Notes: generated from the sequence alone by a model not told the origin. A stretch of 64,000 nt of DNA from Morinoia aosen (GCA_030386875.1 CM059572.1:34283732-34347731); one strand, 5' to 3'. Shown: positions 1-12,684, counted from the stretch's first letter. Translations and numbers: made by a program.

Positions 1-60
1 TTTCGTAAGATGGGTGCTTGCTTCTGGGGGTGGGCATGCTTCCCTCGACTGGTAACACAG

Positions 61-3000
61 CTCTCTACCGTGGCCCTCGGTCTGAACCTGCGTTCTATGA
101 AGTTGCTCGAGGGAAACCTGTCGTAGCGTCTTCTGTCCAGCCTCCGTCTGGCGACTTCAACTGGTGAGCTTGCTTCGTCGGCCTCAACAGGCGCTAGCGT
201 CTACTAACAGATTGATTATTTGCTCAAGTCACGGCTAGGGAGGTGTAATTTTAGTGCAGATTTCATTTAACTCTATGCTAACAATTGATATTGAATACGT
301 GAGTGTTGGAAAAACTCAATGTGAAATGTAAGTTAAAGTTTGTTATTATGGATCAAGGAACAATATGAATTACAGTAAATGCGACTAAATAGAAAATGGT
401 GGAGCTACGACATTTAAAAATTTAGAAATCTCTAAGCAAATAAAATAAACATGTGACTTTGAATAAATAAATAAAATTTTTAAAATCTGGCAAGCAACGT
501 AATAAGTATATTTTAAGCATAAAAATATTGGAAAGCACATTTGAAAGCGCTGTGGAAAGGTCCTCGGGTAGAAAACATATCCTGAATCATAATTTAATTT
601 TATTTTTATGTAACGAATTTCCAGTGAGCCTCAGAAAATTCAGTCGTTGAAGCAAGAAGATTTATTTTATTTTTTGTTCCTAATTCCTTGAGTTTCTATA
701 AGCGGTGTGTTCTGGTGGATAAGTTTTTTTTGTCCCGAGACCTTGACGTTATGAGTTGTTCTTTTTTTTCAAAACTTTCATAGCAACATATGTCACTCAC
801 TAACAATATACTCCACATTTGCAAAAAACTCGCTGTTCACTCCTCAAACTTCAGAGAATTAATTCTCTTGTAACGAAAGCGAAAATTTATCTCCATGTAT
901 TCTATTTATAATCGGTATATTATCTGACAACAAAAAGAATTAAATTTACTCACTGTACTGGTTTGTCAATGAACCGACCAAGTTAAGTTTTTGTCCTACT
1001 GTGTTTTTTCAGTAACAAGTTCTCTGAAGTCGTATGCGGATATTGCAGCGCTGAAGTATCTTCTATTTGTGAGGCGGAAACTAGGAGACGGAATTTTTTG
1101 CTATCTCAGTTGACTTCGGTCTTTCTTTTTCTATTTTACCCGGGCATGAACGTAGTATTTTATCTTGTATCACCCATACAGGATTGTAATATTTAATCTT
1201 GTGTTAGCCCGGACCTGCTGACGTATTCGTGATGCAAATCAGGGAACCTAAGCAACAAGTGTAACTATTGCAACATTACGATTATCTTTCAGTACTTATT
1301 AAAACACATTGTAATTTTTTCCTTAAATCACGAACAATTTCACGTATAAGTAATTTCATTGAAAACGAATACTGCAAAAATGAACCGAATTAAAACACTC
1401 TAAATGCCTCCAAATTAGCTGCTCCATGAAGGCAATGCAGCGTTGCGATGTGATCAATATCAAAACATTTTTTGCGATATGACACGTGTTACTTCACGCG
1501 ACATATAAAATTAAACAGCAAATATCTGAACATGACATGAAGTGAAGGACTTGAAATTTGCAGTAAACTCAACTTGATTCAAGTTTCTTAACTTTATTTG
1601 TTAAATAAATTACCATTGATCTCATTCGGATTGAAGGCTTGGTACAATCTTTCTAAATGCATTTGTTTTTTTAAGAATGTAGGTATGAAATAACATCCAT
1701 GTTGGAAAATTTATTTTTTTTTGTCAAATACTACGCAGCTATCAAGCGTTGCTCAAAGAAAATTACTATCAAATGATGCATGTAAAAATGACCAGAAATT
1801 TCACAACTTCGCCGTGTTTCAAGCCCGCAATTTTAATTTTTCATTCTGCCCTCAGGTTACCGGAGAATGCAAATGACGGAAACACTTCAAATGACCTCCA
1901 CTTCTTCCACTCAAATGTGAAAATTACACCTGATCTAAATCCACACCTCCAGATCGACCTTGGAAATTGCAACTGCGTTTACAAAATTTATTTTCTGCCT
2001 CGCATAGAAACCAAAGCGTTTTGGGTTGCCAGCGAACGCGGTAAAAATCTCACTGTGAGTTTTTGCTAACAAAGGGAGCTTTGAAAGAATGTATACACAT
2101 TTTGATTTGTCGTGAGAAATCAATTTTTCTTCCTAAAAAGTTTGATTTTTGAGAGAAGTAAAATTAAAATCAAACTTGAAAAATCTAATGAATAATATGT
2201 AAATTTTTGGTAAACTTAATTGTGTAAAAGTTAGATCACTTGTTCAAACTAGTGGCCTTCAGTAACGATTTATTTCAGAGTGCGAGTCACAACTGATTCT
2301 AGACTTTTCACCAAGATTTCATATACACTTTCACCACCAGGCCCAAACTAACGTATCCTATGTCTCTGAACTGAAACTACATTATAAAACATTCAGTTCT
2401 ACACAATAACCTAATTCCGCTCCTCTGGCTCACACTTATTCTGCCATTTTACATAGTACAATTAATGGGTCTGCTATCTGCTAAAAACGGGATTACAGTG
2501 AATTTGTTTAGAAAATCAATCGTGTAAAACTGTAGATGGGAAAGTACAAACGTTTTCTGTGTCACTGAAAGTACGTTTTCTATGGCACCACAGAAATCAA
2601 TTCGCTTCTTCAAGGAATGAAATTAACCTCAAAATTGAATATGTAGAATAGTTTTATAGACACCCAGATGCCACAGTGAATCGCAATATGAGATATTTTC
2701 AAGTTGGAGTGAGGAGCCATCACACAAAATTTAGATCTGGTAGAAGGATCGGGGTTTTTCTTCACACACCTAAAAGAGTGGTGAGAGATGGAACGAAGTA
2801 AATTGAACTCGAAATTGTAGATCATTCAGGAGTTATGAGCTTTATACTTGAGACTGCACTGCTAACGCGTTCTAATTTAAAATTCGTTTTAAAAACGCAG
2901 TCTCATGATATTATGTTCTAAAACTTCTAGTGAATAATTTTCACACTCAAAGCCTCATCCAGCTCAGGCCTCACAACTGGAAGAGTCTTTTTTTAGCCAT

Positions 3001-4621
3001 GTCAGGCCCCATTTTTGCTCAACTTCTGCGCCGTACAGCACATTTGATTCTGAATTTGGAGTGGGTTATAACTGCCCAGAAGCACTCTGTGAAACTCGTT
3101 CACTGCAATTTTGGACTTAGTGAAGGCGATGTAAAAATAAACACATTTATCAGGCTTGCATCGTACTTTTCGAGAACATTAAAAAAAACTTTGTTAGAGC
3201 TAAGTTGTCTAGGTTTAATGAAGATTTAGAAATCTAAACTGATCCATCCAAATGCATGTCTTTAGTTTTAAAAGCTGATTTTATTTTGCATTTTTAATTT
3301 TTTTGCTTCAGTGATGAGTAAGTGGCCAGCTATGAACTTGAGTTCTTACTCGACTCTTCAGATAAAGCATCGAAATCTTTTTAGATTTGAAAATTGAGAA
3401 CTTGATTACTTTATATGGATTTACATTCAAATTCTGTCGCTCGTGACTCTACCGAAAGTCACCTGAGTAGTTGTCTTATTTCGCATAACTCTAATAGTTG
3501 TAAAATATTTGGCTCTGAAACCCAAAGCCACAGAGATCAAAGCTAGGGAGCCACTAAACAAATGAATGACGGTTATGCCATCTAGTTTGCTGAAACATTT
3601 TTTAGGAATATTTGTGTCCAGTACGCCAGTGTGTTGCTCTATTCGATTTCTGATGGCAGTAAATAGTCAATTGCTGCATACTGGTAAGCTTTCAATCATT
3701 TTGAAAGTTTTTCCTCAATCACAATTATCGTCACAACTGTGAAATTACAGTGAAGGAGTTAGATGGGATAGAAGTTTTGTTCCTTTCAAAACGAGATCCG
3801 TCTTTCTAGGTAAGGAAAATACTACAGTGTTTGAAATCTTTATTATTTTGCACTCCCTGAAAGTTTCTTTGACAGGTTCATAGAAAATCCTCGAATGTGC
3901 TAAAAAAAGACTCGTGCACGTAGTAAACAACGAATACTGCTGTGACTTAAATTTCCTGTTTTTCCTGTATATTTCAAGGATGAAGATAATGAAGATGACA
4001 ACATCGAAACGTTACTTTTTACTGACTGAATGTAAAGTAGAATTTTATATTTTGACAGTGTTCTAGTAAAATGGATAAGCAAGTTTCTGCGTATTTTAAC
4101 ACATGATGAAGTGGAGCAACGGGCATTTCAGCTGATAGTTCTCAACCACGAACTATTCTCGTAGATCAAGAAGGCAGTTATTCAAAATGTAATTCTGTTG
4201 ATGAGGACACTTCTCAGTCAACTTAGTCCAGCGAACAATTTCTGTTATTATCTAACTAAGACAATACCTGAGTACTTTCAATTTAAACATCGGAGCAAAA
4301 AGTTGACAACAAATCCTATATCTATTTCAATTTGTAACACTTGCAGAGAAAGTTATGACATTACTTCCTCATTTTCACACCCAGATCTACGTGGGCTCGA
4401 CGGAGGTGACGGACGGCAACTACGCTGGCGTGTACGAGCAGCTGCTGTTCATCGAGTCCCAGAACGTGACAGCTCCCGAGCAGCTCGGCTGGCTGCACGT
4501 TAAAGCGCCCACCCCCAAGTGCGGCCGTTACCTCGTCGTCAAGAAAGAGCACACCCCGTCGAATAGTTCATTCATACCGTTGGAAATTGCTGAAATTGAG
4601 GTGTACACTGAAAATCTGTAA
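61..4621 (+). CDS. Discoidin (F5/8 type C) domain protein, copy A, 3 visible exons
   Basis: Visible exons are 61-163, 1856-2054 and 4385-4621 (stop TAA). Each junction has GT-AG borders (ACTG|GTGAGC; CTCAG|GTT; CACT|GTGAGT; CCCAG|ATC) and the phases agree (2, then 0). The joined product reads as one F5/8C (discoidin/F-lectin-like) domain: an N-terminal GKPVVASSV strand, a turn with NANDGN, LQIDLG in the core, FLPR after it, and a C-terminal GRYLVV followed by LEIAEIEVY. Such domains are secreted beta-sandwich binders of glycans or phospholipids. The F-type lectin fucose motif (H-x26-R-x-D) is not matched: the spacing from His to Arg is longer and Glu replaces Asp, so the ligand is unknown. 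N-glycosylation sequons NLT and QNVT are present. The in-frame sequence upstream of 61 is open only to position 9, and a signal peptide is presumably encoded before the window. I recognise nothing else in introns 164-1855 and 2055-4384. Domain call confident; ligand unknown. Confidence 0.78.
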
Positions 4622-6440
4622 AATGATCTGGTACGAACTGCATTCGCAAGTCTCCTGTTCGAATACTGTTGTAGAGTTGCGATACTTGTCAAAATTATTG
4701 CATGTTTATGTTTTTATTTGTAAAAAAATAACGAAGGCCTTGAATCAGAGAACTCATTGACGTATGGAATATTAAGTGGATGAAGAGAAAATTCCATAAA
4801 AATTTTGAGGAAATTGGAGTGATGATGCTAAGTTATTTTTGCGTTTATAGGAACTTCTGCTATGAGAAAAATTGCACCCATGCCTCCAAAATTTTGAGCC
4901 TGCGCATTCGTTCAATGTTTATTCGAATAATTACGGTTGTCATATTCCACGTTAAATAAATTTAGGCTGGGTACTTTTCTCTAATAATTCAAAGGCTAAA
5001 ATTAGATAAACAAGCCTTGGTTTAAAATTAAAATTGCTAAAAAAATTACTTGACGAAGGTTTGGCACAGTATACCGAAATCTGAGTTGCAACATGTTTTG
5101 GTGTTCAAGAGTGCCGTTAAAATAATTTCATTCCTGAAAACATATGTATGACACATACAATACGACTGTAATCAGTTCACATGTACCTAGATGTGCCATC
5201 AATTGGAAAATTCAAAGTGTTAACGTTAGTAGTTCGTCGTCAGTCAAGGTGAGCACTGAAGACTAGAGATAAGATTCTCAAATTGTTCTGTCTTGGTAAA
5301 CGAACATCACGAAGCAAAACCAATGAATTGCACCAATATTCCTTATCTGGCGCTTAATGCGTACAGTGTGTGTATTAGTAACTAGCTAAGCGAACTTGAT
5401 GTGATACTAATAAGCAAAGCACGACTGATCAACAGTTTTTCGGTTAATTTTCTACTTTTAGGATTCATACCTGAGGCAAAAATCAATATTGCTGTAAGTA
5501 GAAATAGCATGAGCTTCGATCAAATCTAAGAAAGATTAACAGATTCCGACGTTTTTTAAATTTACTCTGTCATTATTTAATTGATTTTTGATAACTTCCT
5601 TGTGAAATACAGTGTCTCGTTTTAGTAATGTTTTGTATACAATAATATTCATTCAAAAATGATCTTCGTATTTTAGTGCTGCTTTGAAAATATTGTCGCG
5701 TGAACACCTGGATCAATAGCTTCGTAGCAGTAAAAAATTGTTATTGTAATATAATCACAATAACTCTGTATTGTTCCGCTTCGATTTGTAAAATAAATGT
5801 AAATACTAGACGCAATTCACAATCTTTTTATTAATTCGCTTGTACATACTGTACGTACATTCATACCTACCAATGTCTACGTTACGTTATCATTAATTAT
5901 GTAGACAAGAACCACGCCTTGGAAATTTTCACGGAGTAAATTTTCACGCTGTTGAGGAAATTCAAACCATGGATCCCAAAATTAGGCTTTATGAGTTGAG
6001 CCGAAGACTTCCCTTCAATGTTCTAAAAAATCGTCTATCAATATAAAGAGTTCAACTTCCAGATAGACTTCTGAGATCAGTTCTTTCGAAACCTTGCATT
6101 TACTTTGAGTTATACTTAGAGTTCTCGTGTTAAAACCACCAACCTGTTTGTTCCCATGATTCCAAGGTGATGGCAACAGGATTTATATATATTTATTTTT
6201 ATGATTTTTGTCTTCACCAAAGAAAAACCAATTTTAAATGAAATTCAATCCTACTTCTAGTTGCATGTGGTGTTATCAAAATTACTATTTCCATCTTGTT
6301 TATCAGATTATTTTGTTGCATTTTGTACTTTCCAGATGCTGATGATGATCCTTGAGGTCGAAGTGTTCATTTTAACACTCCGTTTTATGCCTGCCTCCTT
6401 TCATCGAAACATTTAAGTGCAATATGATGTTCTTTAAAGT
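4622..6440. other. Intergenic, no gene recognised
   Basis: AT-rich sequence after copy A. It contains the two AATAAA candidates but no convincing ORF, splice-bounded exon or repeat. Confidence 0.5.
4955..4960 (+). other. Candidate polyadenylation signal for copy A
   Basis: AATAAA lies about 330 bases after the copy A stop codon. A second AATAAA is at 5792-5797. Either could end the transcript; the closer one is preferred only by distance. Confidence 0.3.
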
Positions 6441-7568
6441 AATATCGATAAAACAAAAAAAGCCTTAATATCGATAAAACAAAATATATTACATTCTCAT
6501 ACAAGAAAAATATATCTCTCCCACGCATTCGAATTGGCGAAGGTGAAATCGAAGAAACCAACTCAAGTAAATTCCTGGGCATCATGATAGACTAACATCT
6601 AACCTTTAAAGAGCACATCGCTCATATTAGTTCTAAATTATCAAAATCTATCGGAATCCTATATAAAGTTAAAAATTTCCTGCCTGAAACAGCCTTACAA
6701 ATGCTCTACCGAACGCTCATTTCACCATACTTGCAATACGGAATAGAAGCATGGCACGGAACTGATAAAAATAAAACCAACAAAATTTTTACCCTGCATA
6801 AAAGAGCCATCAGAGCGGTAAAGAATCTAGAATATAATGCTCACACAAATGACAAATTAAAAAATTTACGAATACTTAAGCTTTCGGATCTCTACAAAAT
6901 CTCCACTTGCAATTTCATTTACAAAACATTAACAAATGATGGCGACAATAGCCTAAAACAATTATTAACTGCGCAAACTGCTCATCACGACCATTTAACC
7001 CGAAATAGAAGTAAATTCATGCTTCCTTATTACTCAAAGGCTCGGTCACAACACAGTATCCTCTTCGCTGGAACAAAAACTTGGAACTCAATACCTGCGG
7101 AGATCCGTGAAAGTAATTCTTATAAGGTATTCAAAAAAAATCTTGAGTCTCACTTCCTATCAGATTACTAGTCGTGTAAGATCACAGAGTCAAACCTTGT
7201 CCCCTACATAACTGGTACTAATAATGTAATTTGCCTTGGTTAATTTCGCCGATCTTCAGTCTGTTCTTGAATCGTTTGTCGAATATACTGTTAAATCTAG
7301 TCCATATGAACTATATTGTAAAATGAAGTGTCTAATTTCGAGTTAATTATCTCATTGATCAGTCTAATGCGTCTCTAGTTTAAGTGAATTAGGTTAAACA
7401 TTATTGTACTCCTTAGACTAACCTTGATGGTAGGATGCCCTAGAAGTCACTGAACTTATTCGGGCCCACAGGTAGCTATACTCAAATTTGACCATTGTAC
7501 TAGACTTAAGAAACATTCTATCTCTGTATCACCTGTGGTAAATAAATTGTTTAAATTGTTTCAATTGT
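6441..7568 (+). mobile_element. 5'-truncated CR1/Jockey-group LINE, copy 1
   Basis: The element carries the C-terminal part of a LINE ORF2 followed by a 3' UTR that ends GTGGTAAATAAATTGTTT plus short repeats of a 9-base unit (AAATTGTTT). The same 3' end occurs at 15882 and 39132 in the opposite orientation. The body aligns codon by codon with the longer minus-strand LINE at 39.1-43.4 kb. At the 5' edge an 18-base stretch of the ORF2 sequence (AATATCGATAAAACAAAA) is present twice, at 6441-6458 and 6468-6485. Confidence 0.85.
6463..7171 (+). pseudogene. Reverse transcriptase C-terminal fragment (LINE ORF2)
   Basis: This fragment begins after the catalytic FADD box of the reverse transcriptase, so it lacks the active site. 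It covers the region with IGEGEIEET, LTFKEH, MLYRTLISPYLQYGIEAWHG and the terminal WNSIPAEIRESNSYKVF block. One in-frame TAA (in the IMID*HLTF segment) replaces a lysine codon seen in the 39-kb copy. From the ATG at 6701 the frame is open for 156 codons to the natural ORF2 stop. It is a dead fragment. Confidence 0.85.
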
Positions 7569-8546
7569 AACCCTCCATGCTATTTTATTCGTTAATAAGT
7601 TTTGCAAAATGCAAAACATATTAACGTTTCTTCTCAAAAACATTTTGAAAGAGCTCGCGACATTTCTCCCCGTATAATATTCGCGATGTAATTTTAGAAA
7701 ATCACACCACTATTTTGATGAAAAAAAGGGCAAGAAGCACGAACATTCAACTAATTCAATTCTTTTGTCCAGCCAATCATAATCAAGTTCGTCGGAATTC
7801 TTTGTGCTCAGAGAATCATGATCGAGCTCATCCTAATTCCTTTCATTCAGTTAATCATAGCCATGTTCGTGGTAATTTCTCTCACCTTCAATCATTAATG
7901 CGCTTGTACGCACTGTAATTCCTATTGCTATTTTGTGTTGATTGCTAAATTCAAATGGGTTTTTGCAATAGTCTTCAAATCTTGCTAATGTACCATTTGT
8001 GGTAAAAATTGTTCGATATTTAACAAGCTGCGAGGAATAACACATCTACGTATGAAATCCGTTTCAAACTTGAACCAGCCCTCCCGTGAGGCCTATTCTA
8101 TTGGACATAAAGTTTTCGGTTCAGAAAATCTGATGCCTTGCCCGAACTTCTTTCAACCATGCCTAGCTAAGGCGTTCTGAATGGACTTTCTGTTAGAAAG
8201 AAGCCTTGGGAGAACTGCATCGTTCTTCGCTGGATCGCTGGAGCCTCCATCAAAATCTGAAAACTAATATTTTACTGAAATTCTTAATGCATTTTCTCCA
8301 CAAGTGTGTTGTAATTTTTTAAAAATAAGTTTTGAACAAACCCTATCAGAAACCAATCAGTACAAATACGATTCTGATTGTTTTCTACGCCTTCCTCGTG
8401 TTACGAAATATGTATATTTATATTACATGATATTTTTTTGGCTAGAGCACGTAAAGCTATACTCATATTAGATGATATTCTCATCTATAGCTAAACTCAT
8501 ATAAATCCCGTGAAGCTACAACATATTTGACAAATGTAAACATTCT
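7569..8546. other. No gene recognised
   Basis: AT-rich sequence. A short imperfect repetition of AATCATnnTCAnGTTCGT-type segments at about 7770-7880 is the only internal structure seen. Confidence 0.4.
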
Positions 8547-9507
8547 GCTAAACATTCTGCTGGACTACAGCAATGGAATGTCGGACCGTTGAGCCAGTGC
8601 CGCTAGAGGCAAAACGTGAGAACAGCGGCACAATGGTTGAGCGTCGGGCGAGGGTTCTCGAAACTCGAAAGGGGAAGGCCGCGACAGACGGACCAATCAA
8701 GAGCTCGCGTGGGAACACGTGAGTGAATGTGTCGAGCGGGCACCAATTAGAGCAAGACTTCAGAACAGGCAAGCGTCCAACGAATCAAAATTGAGAGACT
8801 TTCTCTGTAGCTTGGAAGAGTCGAGACCCTTTTGGAAGGAAGGGAACTAAAGAGATAAAAGAAGAGATTGAGAGGAATCGAGAGGTTATTCTCTCTCGGA
8901 CACGTGACAAGAGAGACGCACAAAATTGAGTGCCGCTTCGGGGTACCGGCTAGACGCCGGGACTCTCCGGGTTTTGTTACAATTCAAAATTAAAACTACA
9001 TTGGGAAAGCGCCGCTAACGTTTGACTCCTGCAAGAATGGCGAGATTGCAAAACCCGTCTGTGCAAGTGGATGCTAATAATTTCTACGAAAGAGCAAGAA
9101 TTCAGCGGGTATCGAGCGAGGCGACCAGCAGTCAGTGAGGAGCGAACTTGCAACGAAGAACGCTCAGAGAACAGCAGCTCCGCGGTGATAATATCCAGGT
9201 GCAAATGGGTCCACGCTTCTACCGAAAGTGTTCGAAATGTCTTTACGTCAACTTCAAGCTCACAAGAAACTGCCCGGTAACGAAGCGGGTGTGCGGAGAG
9301 TCGACATGACGCCGGCAACAGCAAGATGGAGCAGGGGGAAGAGAGCCGCCGCTGCCGCTGCAGCACGGGCAGCGGAGATGCTGCACACCAGCAACGGCCA
9401 CAGCGAATCGGCAGTGAATCAATAGTGAATTAACAGAAAATATCGAGTCGTGAATCTGTTATTTTGTGGTAGAAAGAGCTTAAAATGGTGATGGTGGTTC
9501 AGGTTAA
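8547..9507. other. GC-richer block of unknown origin
   Basis: Base composition rises sharply against both flanks, with runs of Ala/Arg-type codons near 9340-9380. The + strand has a 34-codon ORF starting ATGGCGAGATTGC at about 9035 and other short open stretches that do not connect without frameshifts. It could be a decayed LTR-element end with the start of gag, or a CpG-rich promoter and first exon. I found no matching second LTR or primer binding site. Function unassigned. Confidence 0.3.
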
Positions 9508-10118
9508 ATGCGAGAAGCACATGGAACAGTGCGTTCAAATTGGCGCGCTATTTAATGCGAGAAGCACATGGAACAGTGCGTTCAAATTGGCGCGCTATTT
9601 AATGCGAGAAGCACATGGAACAGTGCGTTCAAATTGGCGCGCTATTTAATGCGAGAAGCACATGGAACAGTGCGTTCAAATTGGCGCGCTATTTAATGCG
9701 AGAAGCACATGGAACAGTGCGTTCAAATTGGCGCGCTATTTAATGCGAGAAGCACATGGAACAGTGCGTTCAAATTGGCGCGCTATTTAATGCGAGAAGC
9801 ACATGGAACAGTGCGTTCAAATTGGCGCGCTATTTAATGCGAGAAGCACATGGAACAGTGCGTTCAAATTGGCGCGCTATTTAATGCGAAAAGCACATGG
9901 AACAGGGCGTTCAAATTGGCGCGCTATTTAATGCGAGAAGCACATGGAACAGTGCGTTCAAATTGGCGCGCTATTTAATGCGAGAAGCACATGGAACAGT
10001 GCGTTCAAATTGGCGCGCTATTTAATGCGAGAAGCACATGGAACAGTGCGTTCAAATTGGCGCGCTATTTAATGCGAGAAGCACATGGAACAGTGCGCTC
10101 AAATTGGCGCGCTATTTA
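9508..10118. repeat. 47-bp minisatellite, 13 copies
   Basis: Thirteen head-to-tail copies of a 47-base unit starting ATGCGAGAAGCACATGG and ending GGCGCGCTATTTA. Copies are nearly identical; the visible changes are single bases in the ninth copy (GCGAAAAG, CAGGGCG) and the last copy (GCGCTC). 47 is not a multiple of 3, so the array has no continuous reading frame. The homogeneity suggests recent expansion or an assembly estimate of copy number. Confidence 0.95.
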
Positions 10119-10940
10119 AAATGCAATTGGTGTCATTTGTCAAATTATCAGGGTGTTGGATTCATGTTGTGCGTAATGCAAAGTGTTCTCCTCATTTTTG
10201 AATACCTTGTTGTGAGTCAAGGTCAACCGACATGTATTGTCTTCATTGTTTCGTGCTTTCATGTTGCCTGAGGAATTGCATTAATTTTTGTGCATTCGTA
10301 GATCGTGTTAGCGCTTGAGAATTGATTATTGATATTCTCGGTGAGTATTCCATGGTAAATTTAAGGTTGGTGAGGTCAGGCGTACCATTCATTTGTTGCA
10401 CCCGTGATCTTTTAATCATTGCATTGAGATATTTGTGTGCTCACATTTTTGATCCACGTTTATTAAATAAAACCCATTTTAATCTTTCAAGCTTTGTCAT
10501 TTTCCCAGGCAAGTTGGCTGGATAATCATGGAGTACACACCAAGTAAACACACTGTTGATTTCCTACCTTTTCTGCCCAACTCTCTTACTGTGTATTTCA
10601 TATCTTTATTTTCTCTTATTCTCTCACTTTTTTGGGGGTTTAAATTCCTCCTGCGTTACGTGCTTAACCGGCATTGTATCGCGACACTCGATCCCATCGG
10701 TCACAAAATGTTTGACGTCTCCACCGTAAAAGTCCTTTTGTCTTGACGCCAAAAATTGTTCCACGAAAAAGATGGGTCGCACGTCACAGTGGAACGCCTC
10801 TCAGGGAGTCGCCAATGATCAACATTCCATTTCGACCGTCTCTTCTGTATAATTACCTTGTGTCTGAACACCACGCTTTAAGTTGAGGTAGTTCACGAAG
10901 AGTTTTTAATCACAATCCATCTTCTCAAGCAATTATCAAG
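10119..10940. other. No gene recognised
   Basis: Short open stretches only. The open frame that starts inside the minisatellite and runs to 10271 has no recognisable domain. Confidence 0.4.
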
Positions 10941-10948
10941 TCATTTAG

Positions 10949-11752
10949 ACCGGCGCGCCATTTTAGAGAACCCATCTAAGATCCTTCCCGAGTTACCCTA
11001 ACAAAAAGGGTAATTTTCATCCCCCAAGGGACGTATAAGATTTTTATTATACACTCACATTTGGAGAATGAATTGACGCTTAAAATGAGACTAATTTCAA
11101 ATTTTTAGGTGCAATACTTTAGAAATTATGACTCACACAAAATGAGGCTTATAGAGAAAACTCGGGAAGGATCTTAGATAAGTTCTCTAAAATGGCGCGC
11201 CGGTCCCCCACCGAGGGGCGTATGAGATTTTTATTATACACTCACATTTGGAGAATGAATTGACGCTTAAAATGAAACTAATTTCAAATTTTTAGGTGCA
11301 ATACTTTAGAAATTATGACTAACACAAAATGAGGCTTATAGAGAAAACTCGGGAAGGATCTTAGATGGGTTATCTAAAATGGCGCGCCGGTCCCCCACCG
11401 AGGGGCGTATGAGATTTTTATTATACACTCACATTTGGAGAATGAATTGACGCTTAAAATGAGATTAATTTCAAATTTTTAGGTGCAATACTTTAGAAAT
11501 TATGACTCACACAAAATGAGCCTTTTGAAAAATCGGTCAGAGGCTAGGAGAAACTTGCTCTTCATCTTCCTCCAGGGAGCGTATGACAGTTTTATTATAC
11601 ACTCACATTTGGAGAATAAATCGATCTTTATAATGAGACTACTTTCAAATTGTTAGGTGCAATATTTTAGAAATTATGACTCACACAAAATGAGGCTTAT
11701 AGAGAAAACTCGGGAAGGATCTTAGATGGGTTCTCTAAAATGGCGCGCCGGT
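10949..11752. mobile_element. Non-autonomous DNA element with 46-bp perfect TIRs and 8-bp TSD
   Basis: The left end (10949-10994, ACCGGCGCGCCATTTTAGAG...) is the exact reverse complement of the right end (11707-11752). The 8 bases outside are the same on both sides, TCATTTAG at 10941-10948 and 11753-11760, a clean target-site duplication. An 8-bp duplication is typical of hAT-type transposition (P and Novosib also make 8 bp). There is no transposase ORF inside. The interior is a tandem array, described separately. Confidence 0.88.
11029..11752. repeat. ~186-bp tandem units inside the 804-bp element
   Basis: Four units start at about 11029, 11214, 11400 and 11576, each with CGTATRAGATTTTTATTATA near its start. 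Units 1 and 2 end in a full copy of the right terminal repeat (ATGGCGCGCCGGTCCCCCACC), unit 3 lacks it, and unit 4 is more diverged and carries the real right terminus. The terminal repeat was therefore amplified along with the unit. Confidence 0.9.
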
Positions 11753-11760
11753 TCATTTAG

Positions 11761-12675
11761 TTGGATTTTTCGCAAAGCTAATTCAATCAATCATCATAAA
11801 TTCAGTTTTTGATCCGTCCGAGAGGTTAAAATTTTCATTTTTCATGCTATAGGAACAAACAGTGAGCAGGACTTGAAAGTATTCCTATGATACCAAGCAC
11901 GAAAAATCTTCCGAGCTGCATCGTATGATTTTGCTTCCTAGTACCGACATTGAATGTAAAGAGTAAGTGATATAATTTGCTTAGTAAACTTGAATATCCC
12001 ATACTGCTTCGGGTAAAGTAATTATTATTTATTTATAAATTTATTTCTCCAATTTTACTTAAAAGTACCGCAAAAATTAACTCATTTTGTGTACGCAATT
12101 TTACTTTTTCCCAAAAATTTCACGACTCGTCCGGTTTTTACCTCCTACAGAATCATGTCAAATACATTCAGTTGTGCCCAGACCTGCGAGAGGCAAATTT
12201 ACAGGCACATGACACGAGTCACGGCACTCCTGATTGTTCAGTTTGCGCTTTTCTGCCCGCAAAATTGGCTTAGATTGATCGGCATCAAACCTGATGTCAC
12301 TGATAGTGTATAATGATAGACAAAGTCATTTTTCTAACCCGTATAGATGGACAAAACTTGACATTTCTTAGTGATTTTATGGTACGGATTTCATAAGTCG
12401 TACATACTTAGCAGTGAGCTACTAGCGACGGTTGTGAGAAACTAAAACCCATGACAACATGAACTCACCTTCGCACAATGGGATGATCACTTGGTCAATA
12501 CTGATACAAAGCAAGGAATGGATGGACCTCATAAAAGCTTTTAAGATTCGACAAAGTCCGACGTGAATGCTGCGTTCATTTGCCGCTTTCTATAGTCTAG
12601 AGGCGTAAATAATCGACTTTGCGACAGTTTAAGTAGTCAAGTTCTCGCTTGCATGTTCAAGTTATTCAGATGAGG
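11761..12675. other. No gene recognised
   Basis: AT-rich, with one unremarkable open frame at 12089-12313 that has no recognised domain. Confidence 0.4.
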
Positions 12676-12684
12676 TATAAAAGG
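12676..12684 (+). promoter_or_regulatory. Candidate TATA box
   Basis: TATAAAAGG is a strong match to a metazoan TATA element. About 85 bases downstream, at 12770, an ATG opens a 23-codon frame (MKIIWVYTEF...LSLK, then TAA). Its start resembles the signal-peptide exon at 19059 (MKIVILLEHC...LLSL). It may be the promoter and decayed first exon of copy B. Weak evidence only. Confidence 0.25.

Noticed and set aside
7900-7955. Missing first exon of discoidin copy B (AAATTCAAATGGG)
   Set aside because: The bases resemble the Trp junction, but there is no GT donor at the right position, no ATG, and a stop about 20 codons upstream.
8547-9507. LTR of a retrotransposon
   Set aside because: GC-rich with regulatory-looking ends, but no second LTR, primer binding site or pol sequence was found.
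9508-10118. CRISPR-like array
   Set aside because: The units are contiguous with no unique spacers, and the context is eukaryotic. It is a minisatellite.
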